A stretch of 10,070 bases of DNA from Paludibacter sp. (GTDB lineage: Bacteria; Bacteroidota; Bacteroidia; Bacteroidales; Paludibacteraceae): contig JAQWCZ010000053.1 in NCBI GenBank assembly GCA_028705705.1, positions 1 through 10,070 of the forward strand, in the 5' to 3' direction. Below are positions 8,166 through 10,070 of this stretch, in pieces; position 1 is the first letter of the stretch; every line of letters starts with the position of its first letter. The notes under the pieces are model-generated. The model had not been told where the DNA came from, ran no database searches, and was given only the letters and a program-made list of their open reading frames with translations. Made by a program: the position numbers and the translations under genes.

Positions 8166-8226
8166 ATTAAATGGGTATAAATAGGGCTGATTTTAGACAT
8201 AGAAGATATTTATTGACCATTTTAAT
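8166..8226. promoter_or_regulatory. Imperfect inverted repeat in the leader of the nitroreductase gene
   Basis: AAATGG (8169-8174) and ATAAATA (8177-8183) are mirrored by TATTTAT (8207-8213) and CCATTT (8217-8222), with short unpaired bases between the blocks and a 23-base centre. A further ATT/AAT pairing past a bulged T extends it outward. It ends 20 bases before the start codon at 8247. In such AT-rich DNA chance formation is quite possible. Confidence 0.25.
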
Positions 8227-8246
8227 CACTGAAAAAAAACAGATAA

Positions 8247-8885
8247 ATGAAGAGAAAGGTTTTGATGTATTTGTGTTTGGTATTAGTAATAAATGTGTTT
8301 ACACAAAATAAAGATATAATTGTACTAAACGCACCGGATACAGACAGAGGTTTAACTGTTATGAGCGCTTTATCTCTCAGAGTATCAGTTGTCGAATTCG
8401 ATACAACAAGCATTTCTCATCAGGATATGTCCGATTTGCTTTGGGCTGCAAATGGCATTAACAGACCAGAGACTGGGAAGAGGACAGCCTCATCAGCGAT
8501 GAATGCACAAGATATCGATGTTTTTATTTTCAATGAAACAGGAGTTTATTTGTACAATGCACAAAGTCATATACTTGAATTGGTTGCTAAAGGGGATAAC
8601 CGTGTAATATTTTCAGGGGATGAGGCTGGTTCTAATCCACCCATAATATGTTTGCTGGTCTCGGATATATCCAGATTCGGTACAGGAGATAATTTGCAAA
8701 AATCCGAATGGGCCGCTATTGATGCCGGTATCGTGGCTCAAAACATTCTGTTATGTTGCACTTCTATTGGCCTGACCGGCAGGCCCCGGTCAGGAATGAA
8801 TAGAAAGTTGATAAAGGAACTACTGGGTTTGAAAGAATCACAACTTCCATTGCTTAATATTCCTGTATCATACAAGAAAGATTAA
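8247..8885 (+). CDS. Exported nitroreductase-family (SagB-like) flavoprotein
   Basis: A 212-residue protein. Residues 1-19 form a short signal peptide (KRK, hydrophobic 5-18, then TQNK), indicating export to the periplasm or beyond; most nitroreductases are cytoplasmic. The remainder matches the compact nitroreductase/SagB-type dehydrogenase family: an SLRVSVVEF segment at 43-51, then DLLWAANGINRPETGKRTASSAMNAQ spread over residues 63-88, LVSDISRFG, AAIDAGIVAQNILL and a C-terminal IPVSYKKD. These enzymes use FMN to reduce nitro compounds, quinones or related substrates; the physiological substrate is unknown. The flavin-contacting segment, usually R-[RH]-S-x-R-x-[FY], reads R45-V-S47-V-V49-E-F, so the second arginine is lost. 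The usual PVGY near the C-terminus is PVSY. The gene stands 141 bases after the esterase and just before the CAP-like gene. Family call firm, activity uncertain. Confidence 0.82.
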   Translation: MKRKVLMYLCLVLVINVFTQNKDIIVLNAPDTDRGLTVMSALSLRVSVVEFDTTSISHQDMSDLLWAANGINRPETGKRTASSAMNAQDIDVFIFNETGVYLYNAQSHILELVAKGDNRVIFSGDEAGSNPPIICLLVSDISRFGTGDNLQKSEWAAIDAGIVAQNILLCCTSIGLTGRPRSGMNRKLIKELLGLKESQLPLLNIPVSYKKD

Positions 8886-8950
8886 GTATAGTATGCAATT
8901 AATAACATTGATTATATACGAATGATTTAATGGGGCAGGTGGAGCGGGTT

Positions 8951-9745
8951 ATGAAAGCAACATATTTTTCCATTATAGTGCTGCTGATGATAATGATCTG
9001 GATTTATAGTCCATCGTCTCAAAATCAGAAATCTGTTCAATCTGATTTCTTAGTGAATCATAAACAAAGTAAATTGTTAATTGATAGATTCAATACACTT
9101 CGTAAGCTGGAAAATCTGCAACGCATTGAACACGATACTGTTTTAGATGATATTGGTAAGGTATTACTGACAGACAAAACTAAAATCTATAGAAAATCGA
9201 CCAATGTTTACAATGAGGACTCTGTGCGGTTATTGTTATATAACAAAGGTATTATTGATTATCAGTATGAGATTAAGGAAATATCGGACAGGGATACGGC
9301 AAGCGTTTTTAAGGATTTTATTATATCGGACAAATGGAGTCATATCCGTGTAGGATATTATAGAACAGAAAATAGGCATATGTTACTCAAAACTAAAAGT
9401 TATTTGAAGTGTGTATATGTTGTGGGTTCTTCTCATTGTGACCCTATTTCGCCTATTATAGGTTCTAATCTTAGTTCAATACAGGAAAGCAAATGCTATA
9501 CAGACTCACTGATTTATTATTTTAATATTTTAGTGCCAGACACATTTTATTATCAATTTCATGCAAAAATTCCTTTGAATAACGAAAAAGTGGAAGAAAT
9601 GGGAATGAAGCGTATGGAAAGAGTCTCCGGGAAATCATCGATGTATTGTGAGTATGATTTCTCAATTAAATCAGCAGGGCAGCAAACAAATATGTTTTTA
9701 GGTATTTTGAATAAAGATAATCAGAGAGTCGCGGTTGTTAAATAA
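8951..9745 (+). CDS. Exported or membrane-anchored protein of unknown function, weak CAP/SCP-like resemblance
   Basis: I do not recognise this 264-residue protein with confidence. Residues 3-19 are a strong hydrophobic segment (signal peptide or N-terminal anchor). Residues about 43-158 have the layout of a CAP/SCP (PF00188-type) domain: FNTLRKLENLQRIEHDTVLDDIGK resembles the first helix region (47-70), NKG (98-100) the middle, SDKWSH (126-131) the S-x-x-H segment, followed by RVGYYR (133-138) and a YLKCVYVVG strand. The usual upstream histidine and clear CAP signature boxes are missing, so this would be a divergent member. The C-terminal 100 residues are unassigned and probably beta-rich, with cysteines at 154, 163 and 182. 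The ATG at 8951 is preferred because GGAG lies six bases upstream and it leads directly into the hydrophobic segment; an in-frame ATG at 8930 would add seven polar residues. It follows the nitroreductase closely and may share its transcript. Confidence 0.6.
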   Translation: MKATYFSIIVLLMIMIWIYSPSSQNQKSVQSDFLVNHKQSKLLIDRFNTLRKLENLQRIEHDTVLDDIGKVLLTDKTKIYRKSTNVYNEDSVRLLLYNKGIIDYQYEIKEISDRDTASVFKDFIISDKWSHIRVGYYRTENRHMLLKTKSYLKCVYVVGSSHCDPISPIIGSNLSSIQESKCYTDSLIYYFNILVPDTFYYQFHAKIPLNNEKVEEMGMKRMERVSGKSSMYCEYDFSIKSAGQQTNMFLGILNKDNQRVAVVK

Positions 9746-9788
9746 TGTATAGCCGTGACTATAAGGATGTATTGATGAATGATAAATG

Positions 9789-9828
9789 TTGAAAACATCG
9801 TGAGAATTTAAATTGTCCATATTTTCAA
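9789..9828. promoter_or_regulatory. Nested dyad upstream of the GH3 gene
   Basis: TTGAAAACAT (9789-9798) and ATATTTTCAA (9819-9828) form an inverted repeat with one mismatch, around a central perfect palindrome AATTTAAATT (9805-9814). The arms end 79 bases before the GH3 start. A separate palindrome, GATAATTATC, is at 9865-9874. Either could be an operator for the GH3 gene, but the AT-rich context makes the evidence weak. Confidence 0.25.
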
Positions 9829-9907
9829 AAATCTCTCTCAGTCTTAATAGAGTCCAAAAAAAATGATAATTATCGCCTGTAAGCAATATTTATGAAAATA
9901 AAACCAC

Positions 9908-10070
9908 ATGAAACAAATTTCGTCCAGATTATTATTAATATATTCATTCTTGCTTTTATTGCCGTTTTCGCAAATCAATGGGCAATCTTTGCTGGAAAGC
10001 AGAATTGACGAATTGATTAACGAGATGTCAACAGAAGAAAAGATTAGTCAACTCATTAATAGTAGTTTTG
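9908..10070 (+). CDS. Glycoside hydrolase family 3 enzyme, N-terminal fragment
   Basis: Only the first 54 codons are present; the gene runs off the window. The translation opens with a signal peptide (MKQISS, a leucine-rich stretch, ending INGQ at residues 23-26). It continues LLESRIDELINEMSTEEKISQL (residues 28-49), which matches the start of mature GH3 proteins, whose hallmark is a helix reading roughly I-x-x-L-[IL]-x-x-M-[TS]-x-E-E-K-[IV]-x-Q-[LM]. GH3 enzymes are mostly beta-glucosidases or beta-xylosidases that retain configuration and remove terminal sugars from oligosaccharides. The nucleophile aspartate lies beyond the window, so the sugar specificity cannot be judged. A signal peptide implies periplasmic or surface action, consistent with finishing the digestion of PUL-imported oligosaccharides. 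It is separated from the previous gene by 162 bases holding small dyads. Confidence 0.85.
   Translation, partial: MKQISSRLLLIYSFLLLLPFSQINGQSLLESRIDELINEMSTEEKISQLINSSF

Noticed and set aside
8930..8950. Upstream in-frame ATG for the CAP-like gene.
   Set aside because: It adds MGQVERV before the hydrophobic segment, whereas the ATG at 8951 has a well-spaced GGAG and gives a normal export signal; the choice is not proven.
9865..9874. GATAATTATC palindrome resembling part of a Fur box.
   Set aside because: Only ten bases match, the full repeat pattern of a Fur site is absent, and nothing in the neighbouring genes suggests iron control.

Overview
The window comes from a T9SS-bearing member of the Bacteroidota. 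The DNA is visibly AT-rich, every gene is on the + strand, and start codons mostly lack strong Shine-Dalgarno sequences. It opens with the C-terminal part of a SusD/RagB glycan-binding lipoprotein. Three proteins end in type A C-terminal sorting domains of the type IX secretion system (T9SS), which points away from gut Bacteroides, where T9SS is generally absent. An environmental Bacteroidales (Paludibacter- or Prolixibacter-like) is a reasonable inference, but the species cannot be fixed from this sequence.

Layout: positions 2-934 hold the susD 3' end, followed 39 bases later by a secreted CBM9-like protein (974-2092). A clear intrinsic terminator (2114-2145) closes that unit. A 330-base gene-free stretch follows and contains a 41-base dyad (2312-2352), the best operator candidate here. 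A second block encodes a 1276-residue secreted protein (N-terminal region, beta-propeller-like region with an embedded EF-hand-type loop, three FN3 domains, CBM6/35-like module, Big_2, T9SS domain). Next is a 570-residue secreted CE1-like esterase (catalytic domain, Big_2, F5/8 type C, T9SS domain). A strong hairpin (6327-6358) lies between these two genes. Then come a small exported nitroreductase-family protein with a changed flavin-binding motif, an exported or membrane-anchored protein with weak CAP/SCP resemblance, and the first 54 codons of a glycoside hydrolase family 3 enzyme that runs off the window.

The whole reads as part of a polysaccharide utilization locus (PUL). SusD, with a SusC presumably upstream, would capture and import oligosaccharides. 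The T9SS-exported CBM9, propeller/FN3/CBM and esterase proteins would bind and de-esterify polymer at the cell surface or outside the cell. GH3 would cleave the resulting oligosaccharides. Esterase plus GH3 fits an ester-decorated plant polymer such as xylan or pectin, but no backbone-cleaving enzyme is visible, so the substrate stays open.

The parts not explained by standard PUL logic are the large protein with no recognisable catalytic domain, the exported nitroreductase and the CAP-like protein beside it, and the inverted repeats found in several intergenic gaps. No match to the Bacteroidota promoter consensus (TTTG / TAnnTTTG) was convincing, so no promoters are called.
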